From NCBI RefSeq assembly GCF_010093815.1, contig NW_022985553.1, forward strand, positions 189,511 through 253,510: a DNA stretch of 64,000 bases. Direction: 5' to 3'. The DNA comes from Pseudovirgaria hyperparasitica (Eukaryota > Ascomycota > Dothideomycetes > Acrospermales > Acrospermaceae). Under the pieces are notes generated by a model that did not search any database, was not told the DNA's origin, and saw nothing but the letters and a program-made list of their open reading frames with translations. The position numbers and the translations under genes are program-made. This document shows positions 21,785-32,554 of the stretch, one piece after another. Positions within the stretch are counted from its first letter, which is position 1; the number at the start of each line of letters is the position of its first letter.

Positions 21785-24700
21785 ATGGACTACGAGATGG
21801 CTACGTCCAACGACATGACCAGGACAAGCGCAATTGTAGGACCACTCATAATCAACAAAGGGAGGGACCATTCGAGGACTAGGAGCTCTGCATCACGATA
21901 TACCCTTCAATCAAGCGGAAAGTCCTGCCGATCTCCTTCCTTAAGATCACAGAGTCAAATATCGCCGCCATTAACTCCACGAACATCACGCGAACACGTC
22001 CATCCCTCGCTAGAATTGACACCCGTTTTCCACAACTATATTCGAGCCTTTTACCATTTCCATCCAAGTACCACGGTCAGTTCTGCTGGAGACGAGTCGT
22101 CCATCACCGTCCCCATCAACCAAGGAGATGTGATTCTGGTTCACTCTATCCATCCGAATGGCTGGGCTGATGGTACATTGGTCGCAGATGGTTCGAGAGG
22201 CTGGCTACCAACAAACTACTGCGAAGTTTATGACCCCTCACAAATGCAAAAGCTGTTAACGTCCCTTACACATCTCTGGGATCTGGTCAGAGTGGGCGAG
22301 AATGGTGATTTGACGGCATTTGCAAAGCAAGATTATGTTAGAGGCATGATTGGAGGCGTCCGCTTCTTGCTGGTGAGTTCGTGGGTCCACAATTCTGATT
22401 GCAACTTCTAACAGTAAACAGGAAACCTCGCAATGCTTGACAAGAGATGATCTACTCGTGCAGTCACACGAGGGACTCCGAAAATTCCGAAAGGGTCTTC
22501 TCGGAGATTTGTCAACCCTAGTAAAGACCGCCAAGAAGCTACAAGCACTTTTGCTTGATGGCGTCGCCGACAACACCATCTACGACATGCTCGACGACCT
22601 TGTCTTCAAGGCTCTTAAACTCGTCGCTCGCGCTGTGAGGTTTCTGGACTTATGGACAAACGATGCCGTTAGCCCTGGAAATCAAGTCCAGGAGCCTACC
22701 TGCATACAACGGCCTTTGACACCACCGAACGAAATATTCCCCGACCCCGCCACATCAACAGCTGTTGCTCTGGCACAACAACCTGGCACCTCTAACATTG
22801 CAGAACAAACTCATATCAGTCATCAACCACCTGCAACCGCATCAACAACACCGACACCTGTTCACATCAGGACCCCAACGTCTGTAACGCCACTTACGAC
22901 TTCACCGCCATCCAATCGATGGTCAACATCACACCGCGTGTCGTATAACAACAAATTATCTGGTGTACGGAATGGTAATCTCGCTTCTGAACGTTTGTGC
23001 CAGGCCCACGATTCCTTCCTTGGTTTCATTGGGTCTTTCATTGGGATACACTTACAATCGCGCTCTGCTGCGGAGCTGTTGCAGACAACACAACAATCCG
23101 TACTCGCCTGTGAAGAACTCCTCGCTGTTGTGGACGCTGTTTGGGAACGAGACAGACAACAAACTGTGTCCCTTTATCTCGCCAAGACCAATATGCGGTC
23201 ACAACTAGTAGAACTAGTGAAGGCGACCAGAGCATTGTTCAATACGTGCGATGAGGACAATGGTGACGACTTCTTTACTCCTGACCAGGGAAAACAGCTC
23301 GTCGCAGCCGCCACCGATTGTGTCCGTGCTGCTGGAGAATGCGTCACGAGTTCAAGATGTGTGATCGAAATCATTGGCGATTTCGATTTCGAATATTCCA
23401 CACAGGATCTCGCTACTGCTATTCTCCAAAACCTCGACCACGCGACCACACAGCCACCGCAACTATGCGATGAACCCCTCAATACATCGCATCCGCCTCC
23501 AGAGAAGCCTTTACCAGAGCGACCCTCAACTTCATCGAAGCAAATTCTTTCCCTGCCGGAAAAAAATGAAACTAAGTCTCTCCCGGAGCCTCCTTCATTG
23601 CCACCTGTATCCCTTGATAGAAACACTCAGATTGAGATCGTGGAGAGCCCGGTGGCACTCTCTTTCCGAGCATCTAACTCTGATTCCATAACGACGGAGT
23701 CTATCCCTACATCCTCCAAACTTGCACCCGCCGAAGTTTCTCAGCCTGAGTTGGTCAGCCCAACGGATAGTGCCATGTCTCAAAGCCCAGTCTTGCCATT
23801 TCAGCGTTTCTTTGGTAAATCTTTCCGCACTGGCAGTGTCATTGCTTCGGTCACCGATTCCTGCAGCACTTATCCAAACAGTCTGCGTGGCGACAATGCT
23901 AGCATAGTCTCCCATGCCTCGACTCGAGCCACCACCCCTGAACAGCAACCCCGCCCAATGACAAGCTTCGAAAGCTTTCCTTCCGAGGTTGGATTTGGAA
24001 GCGAGGAATGCTCGATGGTTGAGGATAAACTTCTTGAAACGACCTTTGTACACGAGCTTGTGTATAATAAGGATGGTCACATTTCCGGAGGCTCCCTTGC
24101 GGCTCTGGTCGAACAGCTTACTCTTCACGATTCAACCCCGGACCCGATGTTTGTGAACACCTTCTACCTCACATTCCGGCTCTTTACAACTCCTCTCGAG
24201 TTTGCAAACTCGCTGATGCAACGGTTTGATTACGTTGGCGACAGCTCTGAACTGGGCCTACCGGTACGGCTGCGAATCTTCAATGTCTTCAAAGGATGGC
24301 TTGAAAGCCACTGGCAAAGCGACTCCGACACTATTGTCCTTGATAACATCGTTGAATTTGCAATGGACAAGCTCCAAGTCTCACTGCCAGCCGCCGGTCG
24401 ACGCCTAGCTGAGCTCGCTGGTAAGGTGGCAGCTTTCCATGCCACCTCGAGTGGCGCGCAACTATTGTCTCATGTGGGCAAAACCAGTACATCGAGCTCA
24501 ATTTACGCTGGGTCCGAAAAGGATGCCCCTACTCCTATCGTGTCTAAAAGCCAAATGGTTGCCCTGAAGAATGCACGTCTTGGAGCACCGCTCAGTATAA
24601 TGGACCTCGATCCGCTCGAACTTGCTAGGCAGTTCACCATCATTGAATCAAGCACGTTCTGTGCTATTCAGCCCGAGGAGCTTTTATCATCCAAATGGAC

Positions 24701-25481
24701 AAAGAAGAATGGCGAGAAAGCGCCCAACGTTAGGGCAATGTCCACTCTATCGACTGATCTTGCCAACTTGGTGGCAGACTCAATCCTCAGTCTCGAAGAT
24801 GCTAAGAAAAGGGCACTCATCATTAAGAAGTGGGTCAAGATTTCGATGAAGTGCTTGGAGCTCAATAACTATGACTCGTTAATGGCAATAATCTGTTCCT
24901 TGAACTCATCCATGGTTCTCCGGCTCAAGCGAACGTGGGAACTGGTGTCGCAAAAGAATAAGACCCGCCTCGAAGAGCTCAAAAAGATCGTCGACGTTGG
25001 TAGAAACTACGCTATCTTGCGCCAGAGACTTCAGAACCACGAGGCTCCATGTATACCCTTTGTTGGCATATACTTGACTGACCTTACGTTCGTTGACGTT
25101 GGAAACCAGACCACTCGTCAATTGCCAAACGACGGTCGTCGTCAGAGCGTTTCTGTTATCAACTTTGACAAGCACATCCGCACAGCAAAAATCATTGGTC
25201 AACTGCAACGATTGCAGGTACCTTATAACCTAACGCCCGTGCCAGAGATGCAGGACTGGCTCGAGGCGCAGATACAACGCGTTCGAACGAGTGACCAGGC
25301 AAACGTACAAAATTACTACCGCAGGTCGTTGCTCTTAGAGCCGCGTCAAGCAGGCATTCCAAATTTCGCAGCTCAAGACAGTTTGTCGAGCACGACATCT
25401 CCTACCAGCGTCGACAAGAAGTTTGATTTCATGGGCGCTTTCTCCTTCTCGACTTCTGTGACTAAAGAGAAGGCCACCTAA
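21785..25481 (+). CDS. Ras guanine-nucleotide exchange factor with SH3 domain (Cdc25 type)
   Basis: Two exons, 21785-22372 and 22422-25481, give 1215 aa. It should load a Ras-family GTPase with GTP at the plasma membrane, feeding cAMP/PKA or polarity signalling. An SH3 domain at about residues 78-148 has FYHFHPS, the acidic loop, WADGTLV and RGWLPTNYCEVY. Coiled and disordered regions follow, with polyproline stretches between residues 560 and 640. The RasGEF N-domain has EDKLLETTFVHELVYNKDGHISGGSLAALVEQLT. The catalytic domain has DPLELARQFTIIESSTFCAIQPEELLSSKW, LVADSILSL, LELNNYDSLMAIICSLNSS, then HEAPCIPFVGIYLTDLTF and NFDKHIRTAKIIGQLQRLQ. The 49-bp intron sits in the linker (RFLLETSQC). 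The start is the first ATG; an in-frame non-ATG extension exists upstream. Bud5-like action on a Rap-type GTPase is the alternative to Ras. Confidence 0.93.
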
Positions 25482-26079
25482 AACCAACACAGCACCTTCG
25501 CTTCATTTTCCTTGGGTTTTAATATTGCAAAGGCGCATACGGAGCACATCATTTCCACACCCGGGTAACATGGCGTCTTATACCATTCCATTTCTCACGA
25601 TCATGACCATATTGCGATTCCAAGGACTGGGAGAAAATCAGGTGTTTTATCTATGATGTTATTCTTGATACCTCATTTCCTTCTTGTATAATATATTTCA
25701 TCGGGACAATGGCCTGGTGCTGCGGTGCACCACCATTTTCATGGAGACAGAAGTCTACTCAAAAGCATTGCGATATTTAGTGGGTGGAGCGCCAAACCGC
25801 GCGCTGGACGATTGAAGAGCTGTATCATATACGTATTCAGACTCCCGCGAGACTGATATGTCTAATTACTGCGGTAGCTTGTCTGTAGTCAAGATACAAA
25901 TAATGAAACAATAAATGAGTTCAGAATATATATATTACTGGCCTCTGTATCATCCGTTGCATTGGTAGGGTTGTAAGACTATTAGTTCTACGAAGGGTCC
26001 GGAGACCCCGCACGTTCCCTGCCAGAGTACGTCAGGGCTCTGCAGCTAATAGTAACCTCGCCGGTTTGCCTCCACATCC
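25482..26079. other. intergenic, no gene seen
   Basis: About 600 bp between two plus-strand genes. It must hold the RasGEF terminator and the promoter of the RING protein. No conserved site recognised. Confidence 0.55.
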
Positions 26080-28441
26080 ATGCAAGAACACTACAATGCC
26101 CGGCTGAATCTTCCTTACAAGTATTCCTTGTACGATCAGATTTTCATGAGTACCTATATATCCTCTTTTCTCATTGAGCCAGTAGTGCGCCACGCGCGGC
26201 GGTTTTCAGGAGTTCCTTCCATCGACGAACGCCCTCGCCCTCACACCGCATCACAATCACATGCGAACGCCTCTCCCCTCACCCAGAATGCTGTAGAACC
26301 AAGAGAAAGCGGGCATACACCCCAGAACCACACACAGACTGCAAGAGCAGGATACATCCAGTTCGATCACGTCTCTTCCATCCTTTCCACACCCGATACG
26401 CAGAGACGTAGGCAGCCGACAGTCCAGCGCTCCGTAACGGCTCCGGTCGGACAATTACAGGATTCGACGATTATCGAGACCCATATTGAAGAAAATCACC
26501 AGACACGTCGCTCAGCTCGCATCTCCTCTCCCAGACAGTCTCCATTGGTCCCGAGAGAGTTACACAGAGTTCCATATGACATCGTCGACGATACTGCAGC
26601 TCTGACTACAAGCCCGGGACACCTACACAATACAAGTGCAGGGTTAGCTACGATCAGGATGGACGAAGATCAGTCACGGGCAAGAGCAGGTTCCTCTGGA
26701 ACGTCTGACGACTCCGTAGCATTGACTATGTCAACATCGCTGCCAGCAGATGACGGCATGCGAATACTGCGGCGCAGGATACACGAGATAAGAGAGATGG
26801 ACATATCTGTCGAGGAGAAAGCAAGAAAAATGCATACTATCATGACAGAAGGTTATGCAGTTGCGCATCTAGAAACATTACGTCCAAACTCTCCCCCTAA
26901 TATTGCTTCTCCAGAGCGACCCTACACGCCAAACTCCACACTTTCACAACCAGATACGGCCGCTTCTGCTTCCATTTCACCAGTTTCATCTGTATCGCTA
27001 AAGTCAGATGACCCTTATAATATATGTGCGGCTGATCTAGAACCGTCGTACCGGCCTATTGAATCAGGAGGAGCCAGGGTAGGCGAGACGGAGGAGCCAC
27101 ACAGCGAGGACAGCGATGATGACGGGCCGTGTTTTGGTTGCAAACATTACAAACGAAATGTCAAAGTCCAGTGTTATGACTGTCGGAAATGGTACCCTTG
27201 TCGTCACTGCCATGATGAGGTGGAGAAACATGCCTTGGATCGCCGGAAGACAGAACATATGCTGTGCGTCCTCTGTCAAACTCCGCAACCTGCAAGCGGC
27301 TACTGTAGAGCTTGTGGACGATGTGCTGCTTGGTATTATTGCGACATATGCAAACTTTGGGATGATGATACGAGTAAGAAGATCTATCACTGTCTTGACT
27401 GTGGAATATGCCGAGTCGGTGAGGGCATAGGGAAGGACTATGTTCATTGCAAGGTGAGTCAAAGCCCTTGAATCTGGGGCACTACGAGTCTAACTTGGAT
27501 GCCAGAAATGCAATGTCTGTATCTCTATCGGACACGCTGACTCCCATCGATGCATCGAGAGAGCAACCGAATGCGACTGTCCCATTTGTGGCGAATATCT
27601 CTTCAATTCCTCTGCTGACGTCGCCTCAATGCCTTGCGGGCACTATATGCACAAAGGCTGCTACAAAGACTATCTTGATGTAGCCTACAAATGCCCATTT
27701 TGCAAGAAGAGTGTCATCAACATGGAACTCTCATGGCGGAAGCTTACGCACGATATAGAAAGCCAGCCGATGCCGCCGCAGTTCGATAAGACAAGGGTGA
27801 ATATTCAATGCAACGATTGCTCTGCTAAGTCCAACGTAAAGTATCATTGGCTGGGCAATAAATGCAACACGTGCGATTCGTACAATACAAACGAAATGCA
27901 ACTCTTTGTGGACGAAGATGGCGGTCAATCCGTCGAGGTCGACCAAGCAACCTCAGCAGGCTTAGAGGAGCTACGGAATCAAGAGATCGTTCGGTCAGCA
28001 CCAGAATCCCCTCCGCGTCGACCACCCTTGATTGGTTCTGGTTCGTACTTTCATAGTGATCAAGTCAACGAGCGACGGCCCAGTACTGCAGCGTTAGCAC
28101 TAGAGCAGCTGAGACTATCACCGTACGAAATGCTTCAGCGGGTAAGCCGATCGCTTTCGCCTATTGGCAATTATCTAAACGTTCCCGAACGTTCATTGGA
28201 GGGTATGCGATCTGCGTGGACCAGCGAAGACGTCATTGACGGAGAGAACGGTGTCGACTTCTGGGGCTCTGATGGACGCTTCCTATCGTCTGGGGGCGAG
28301 TCTGACGAGGATGATGACGATGGGGATGATACTAGTGATGAAGACCAGTCGCGAGGTAACAGAGATGATGATGAAGATGACGATGACGAGGATGATGGAC
28401 AGCCACTTGATGAATTAGATCAGATACCGTGGCACGCGTAG
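26080..28441 (+). CDS. CHY zinc-finger and RING E3 ubiquitin ligase (PIRH2/RCHY1 type)
   Basis: Exons 26080-27453 and 27506-28441 give 769 aa. The Cys/His-rich core runs from about residue 345 to 580. A CHY zinc finger (CFGCKHYKRNVKVQCYDC...CRHCHDEVEKHALDR) leads into CTCHY-type repeats (CVLCQTPQPA, CGRCAAWYYCDICKLWDDD, YHCLDCGICRVG). Next come HCKKCNVC across the 52-bp intron, a RING-H2 (CPICGEYLF...PCGHYMHKGC...CPFCKKSV) and a zinc ribbon (CNDCSAKSNVKYHWLGNKCNTC). The human relative ubiquitinates p53; fungal targets are not established. The first 340 residues are disordered, and the C-terminus is strongly acidic (DEDDDDGDD, DDDEDDDDEDDG). Both extensions are longer than in PIRH2 (about 260 aa). 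Confidence 0.93.
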
Positions 28442-28667
28442 TGCCATGTGTATACATACTTATGGGTTTTGCATCATCGTAGACGAATCATTGGGTAGGC
28501 GTATTATCATTTTCGGCATTTGGCCCATTCTATCTTCGTAATATGTTGTACATATATTCAGTATTCAATTTAAACGGGTCGTTTTTGAACTATTATATTA
28601 TCATAGTAATTAGTACTGCAGAACTAGTTTGAACATTTCGTTTATTACTCTTCCATGTATCCCTCGC

Positions 28668-28677
28668 ATCACGTGAT
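28668..28677. promoter_or_regulatory. ATCACGTGAT palindrome, Cbf1-type E-box in L31 promoter
   Basis: A perfect 10-bp palindrome around CACGTG lies about 245 bp upstream of the L31 start codon and about 140 bp upstream of its 5'UTR intron. In many ascomycetes RTCACGTG sites bound by Cbf1 occur in ribosomal-protein promoters. Binding here is inference from motif and position. Confidence 0.45.
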
Positions 28678-28809
28678 AGAGCCGGTTCTACGCCAAGCCT
28701 TTAACCGAGCTGCGCTATCTCACCCACAATGAAATCACCACCCTACCTCCAATCCCACGAATTTCGACTGCACGACTAACCAACAGCGCATTGCACGTCA
28801 ACTCTACCG

Positions 28810-29519
28810 GTAAGTTGCGTTCCCTATCTAACATCATTTCCCCAGACCCTTGCGATCACGCTGGTCAATCGTTATCGCACAACTCAACTAATAGTTTTCT
28901 CTCACTACAGCAATGTCCACCTCCACCAAGACCAGCAAGCCCAAGGGCAAGACGCAGCGTAGCGCCATTGCCGACGTCGTAGCACGCGAGTACACGATCC
29001 ACCTACACAAGCGGGTACGTTTAGTTTGGTGAAGTCCAGAAATGGCGAACGCGGCACCATGTGCTCGTTGGCATTGGGCGGAAGACTGAACGGTATCATA
29101 CAGGTTCACGGCGTAAGCTTCAAGAAAAGAGCGCCTCGTGCGATCAAAGAGATCCGGGAGTTTGCTACTCAAGCTATGGTATGTCTTTATCATCTTATTC
29201 TTCTGAACGCATAGTCCATAGACGGTGCGCGGGGTGGGGCTAGCTTTGTGCTAGAGACCTCTATTAGCAATGAAAGGGTTTTGTGCTCGAATACAACTGA
29301 CCGGTATCATAGGGTACCAAGGACGTCCGCCTTGACCCCCTGCTCAACAAGAAGGTGTGGGAATCCGGTGTCAAGGGTGTCCCTTTCAGACTGCGCGTGC
29401 GCATCTCGCGGAAGCGTAACGACGAGGAGGGTGCCAAGGAGAAGCTCTACAGTTACGTCCAAGCCGTGAACGTCAAGAACCCCAAGGGCCTACACACCGT
29501 CGTCGTCGAGGATTCGTAG
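28810..29519 (+). CDS. rpl31: 60S ribosomal protein L31 (eL31)
   Basis: Coding exons 28913-29014, 29104-29178 and 29313-29519 give 127 aa. A 5'UTR intron at 28810-28910 (GTAAGT to CTACAG) ends two bases before the ATG, typical of fungal ribosomal-protein genes. The protein has a basic N-terminus ([41 protein letters not shown]), then [44 protein letters not shown] and LHTVVVEDS, all strongly conserved. It sits at the exit tunnel of the large subunit. Introns of 89 and 134 bp are phase 0. Codon use is strongly biased toward C-ending codons, as expected for a highly expressed gene. A longer frame on the opposite strand is a shadow. Confidence 0.97.
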
Positions 29520-30249
29520 AGGAACTACGCTCGAGGAAGAATGCTAAAGACATATCTTGACTGGTGCGAGAGGGAACGAGCATGGTGTCCGTACAAGCCC
29601 GTGGAAGGGTTCAACCTGTCGCTGCGGCATGGTTCATTGCATCTGGTTAGGGACGGGGTCAGAGGTATTAAAAAGTATTCGAAATACCCGGGTGCAGTAC
29701 TCGATGATTATATCCATCTACGTCAAGCTCCACACCATCTCTTATCTCCGAAATTTCTCGTGAATGTGTCTGACAGCATGATCATGAAGCTCTATCATTT
29801 TTGTCAACCTCTAATCAGCCGTGACAAGGACAGATTGCCCAGATACTCCCGGGAAATATCATCGGGCTGAACTAAGTATGCTATTAACACATGTGATGTG
29901 ATGTTAGACATAGTCAAGGTATTATGGGTTCGTTGTTAGTCTGAGTCTCGAGCTTGGATCCGTCCGATTTACTAAAGTCTTATTCCGTATCCCATCTTTC
30001 CCACGACACAGAGTTGCCTTGCACCTATTGTTCAACCGGCTGCGGAGTTGCCGGGTCAGCAGTCAGGGCCACACTGTCAACAAAGATATATCAAGATATG
30101 TACAACAGTAGTGATTTTGGATTGGCAACATGCCTGTCCGTGCAATGATAGCTATGATTTATACATATGAAAGGCCATGCATGCCAAAGGCCATCATCAC
30201 TCGAGCACCAGCCTCACATTCCCACACCAGCGCCTCAAACGCCCCCAAT
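29520..30249. other. intergenic between convergent L31 and NDUFS7 genes, no gene seen
   Basis: About 730 bp. A 109-codon plus-strand frame just after the L31 stop has no domain and is read as trailer. Both genes end toward this stretch. Confidence 0.55.
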
Positions 30250-31137
30250 CTACTTCCTATACCACATACGCGTAATCTTCGTATGCCTCATTTTTTTCTG
30301 CAGCTGAAAGATACCATACATCAGCGCCTCGCTCGTCGGCGGACAGCCCGGCACATAGATATCCACGGGCACGATGCGATCGCAGCCCCTCGTGACGCTA
30401 TAACTGTAGTGGTAGTACCCGCCGCCGTTCGCACACGAGCCCATCGATATCACCCATCGCGGGTCCGGCATCTGGTCGTATACCTGGCGCAGCGCGGGGG
30501 CCATCTTGTTCGTGAGTGTGCCGGCGACAATCATGACGTCGGACTGGCGCGGCGAGGCGCGGAAGATGATGCCGAGGCGGTCCTGGTCGTAACGAGGCGT
30601 GGAGAGGTGCATCATCTCGACGGCGCAGCAGGCGAGTCCGAAGGTCATCGGCCAGAGCGAGCCTTGGCGCGCCCAGTTGGCGATTTGGTCGAGGGTTGTG
30701 CTGGAAAGCTATGTGTTAGCCTGTTTCGATTTACCATGTTCTGTTGATGCGCGCGTGGCGGTTGCGTGTGTGTGTGTGTGTGTGAGCAGGATACGGAGGA
30801 CGTACAGGGCGTATTGCATGGCGCCCTTCTTGCCCTCCTGGCTGGGCAGAGGGACCTCTCTCCTCTCTTTTTTCATCGGCAATGGGGGCGCTGGGCCATT
30901 GGGCACGAGGCCCGGTTTCTGGTATGCCTCAGTTGCGCCAGATTTTTTCGACGAGCTTGAGATGCAAGCTACGGAGCCTGCGCGGTATGGGAGGAGAGCG
31001 GTTGACGGCTTGACTGCAATTACGTTTCTTGTTAGCTGGTCTGTTTCTAGTCTGGGATTGTATTGCAGGACGGGAAAGCACGATTAGAACGCACCTCGCA
31101 ACGCCATTGAGGCGGCAGACCGGGTTGTCGACAACAT
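30250..31137 (-). CDS. NADH:ubiquinone oxidoreductase 20 kDa (PSST/NDUFS7) subunit
   Basis: Exons 31095-31137, 30806-31013 and 30250-30700 give 233 aa. It is the complex I subunit of the mitochondrial peripheral arm that carries Fe-S cluster N2, the last electron donor to ubiquinone. The leader [20 protein letters not shown] is basic and Ser/Ala-rich, as for matrix import. After the junction [36 protein letters not shown] come [61 protein letters not shown], including all four cluster N2 cysteines (CC, GSC, PGCPP). Introns are 81 and 105 bp; the second holds a GT repeat. Its start is 247 bp from the divergent Tca17-like gene. Confidence 0.96.
30765..30784 (+). repeat. GT dinucleotide microsatellite inside NDUFS7 intron 2
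   Basis: About ten GT units read on the plus strand within the intron 30701-30805. On the transcript it is a CA run between the branch region and donor, with no coding effect. Confidence 0.85.
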
Positions 31138-31384
31138 GGCGGATTCTGTCGAGCAATTCCGAGGTCGTGGAGAGCGATGCGGTGGTGGAGTGGAGAGTGG
31201 CGGTTGACAGTGGTTTTGATGCTCTTGGCCGTGGGTGAGGTGAGGTTGTGGTTGTCATCGAAAGCTGCTGCGCTGTGATTGGTCGCCGCAAGTCTAGCGC
31301 GCCCACCCTCCCTGCTCTCCTTAGAAGAATGATAGTTGGAAGCTGCTTGGTAATACCTAGACCTACCAGATAAATGAGATAAGA
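31138..31384. promoter_or_regulatory. shared divergent promoter, NDUFS7 / Tca17-like
   Basis: 247 bp between start codons of two oppositely directed housekeeping genes; both core promoters must be inside or overlap the leaders. No factor site assigned. Confidence 0.5.
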
Positions 31385-32025
31385 ATGGCGACACGGGCAC
31401 CAGCTGTGGCATGTATAGGCATCATTGGAAAACAGGTTTGAAATACATGGAATTAGATGAAGCTGTGACTTCGCTAATACCCTTCAAGAACAACCCCCTC
31501 CATATCTCTCTGTTTCCACCAGATCACCGAGCTCCTCTTGAGTTCTCCTTTCTTCTCTCATCATGTCTCGACATATTCGAAGCTCGTCTTCCACAGAAGA
31601 CTGCCGACCAGGACTTCGGTCTACTCCAGGCCGTTGACGAGCGCCTCGCAATGTATGGCTGGCTCACCAACACGGGCGTCAAATTTGTCATCGTCGTCGA
31701 CCTCGAGGGTCGGCCTGCAACATCAAGTGATAGTAGGAGTGTTATCGCGGCCGGTCTGAGAGATGCTGATCTCAAACCTGTTCGTCCTCTCTTTAGTCGT
31801 GTCTGGATATGCTCTTGACTCACGTGCTTTGTGTAGGCTTTCCGAGCATTGCAATCAGCGTATATCGGACTGCTAAGGAATCCATTCTACGATCCGGATG
31901 AGCACTCGCCATTGACAGCGAATGCAGAACAGAGGGCTGGATCGACCCAGATCACGAGTAAACGTTTCATTAATGAAGTGAAGCGTATTGGAGAGGCATG
32001 GGCACCAGGGCTGCAGAGTCTATGA
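31385..32025 (+). CDS. TRAPP-associated TRAPPC2L/Tca17-like longin protein
   Basis: Exons 31385-31435, 31489-31779 and 31837-32025 give 176 aa. The N-terminal strand VACIGIIGKQNNPLHISLF crosses intron 1. The longin core continues with EFSFLLSSCLDIFEARLPQKTADQDFGLLQAVDERLAMYGWLTNTGVKFVIVVD, the sedlin-family pattern seen in TRAPPC2L. The C-terminal helix ends FRALQSAYIGLLRNPFYDPDE, another marker. TRAPP complexes are exchange factors for Ypt1/Rab1 and Ypt31/Rab11 at the Golgi; Tca17 helps assemble TRAPPII. The donor of intron 1 (GTTTGA) is weak but the junction is conserved. Trs20/sedlin is the closest alternative. Confidence 0.9.
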
Positions 32026-32554
32026 GGTCGATAATGATTCGTTCGGATGAACGACCAAACTATGAATACTACTACTGGACCAGCTCATCCTTGTCATTTT
32101 CAACGATTCGGGTATCGACCTACACGATTCATCAGAATGAATTCCACCTGGAACGACAACGTTGATCCTCCGTTATCATGGGCAGCCTCACAGGACATTG
32201 GCTCAAGCATATCCATAGCAAGAGATAGACGAAGTGTGTAAGCATACCCGTCTGTTCAGACTAGAAGATCCCAGATCAGGCGCTCTTCTGCATGGTTGCA
32301 GAAAGGGACTTATGATCTATTCTTGGTTTACATATACTGAGGTAGCATGTTGGAACGGCGCCAGACTCAAGAAAGAAATATACATGTACTACCACCTTTA
32401 TTCATGTTTTCATAACTTAGTCGAGACATAGCAGCTCGAGTTTAGTATGTCTTCGGTTGTCAGCCAATCAGCACGCTCCAACCTCGCGGGCCGAGGTCGA
32501 CGACATCATTGACTTGCGACTGTATGCGATCGATCTGCAAGACAACAATTATCA
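32026..32554. other. intergenic, no gene seen
   Basis: About 530 bp between two plus-strand genes; nothing recognised beyond short unsupported frames. It should hold the promoter of the AFG1-like gene. Confidence 0.55.

Noticed and set aside
28660-28735. A-box-like TAGCGCAGCTCGG on the minus strand, possible tRNA
   Set aside because: No B box or T-arm follows and the ends do not pair; it lies in the L31 promoter.
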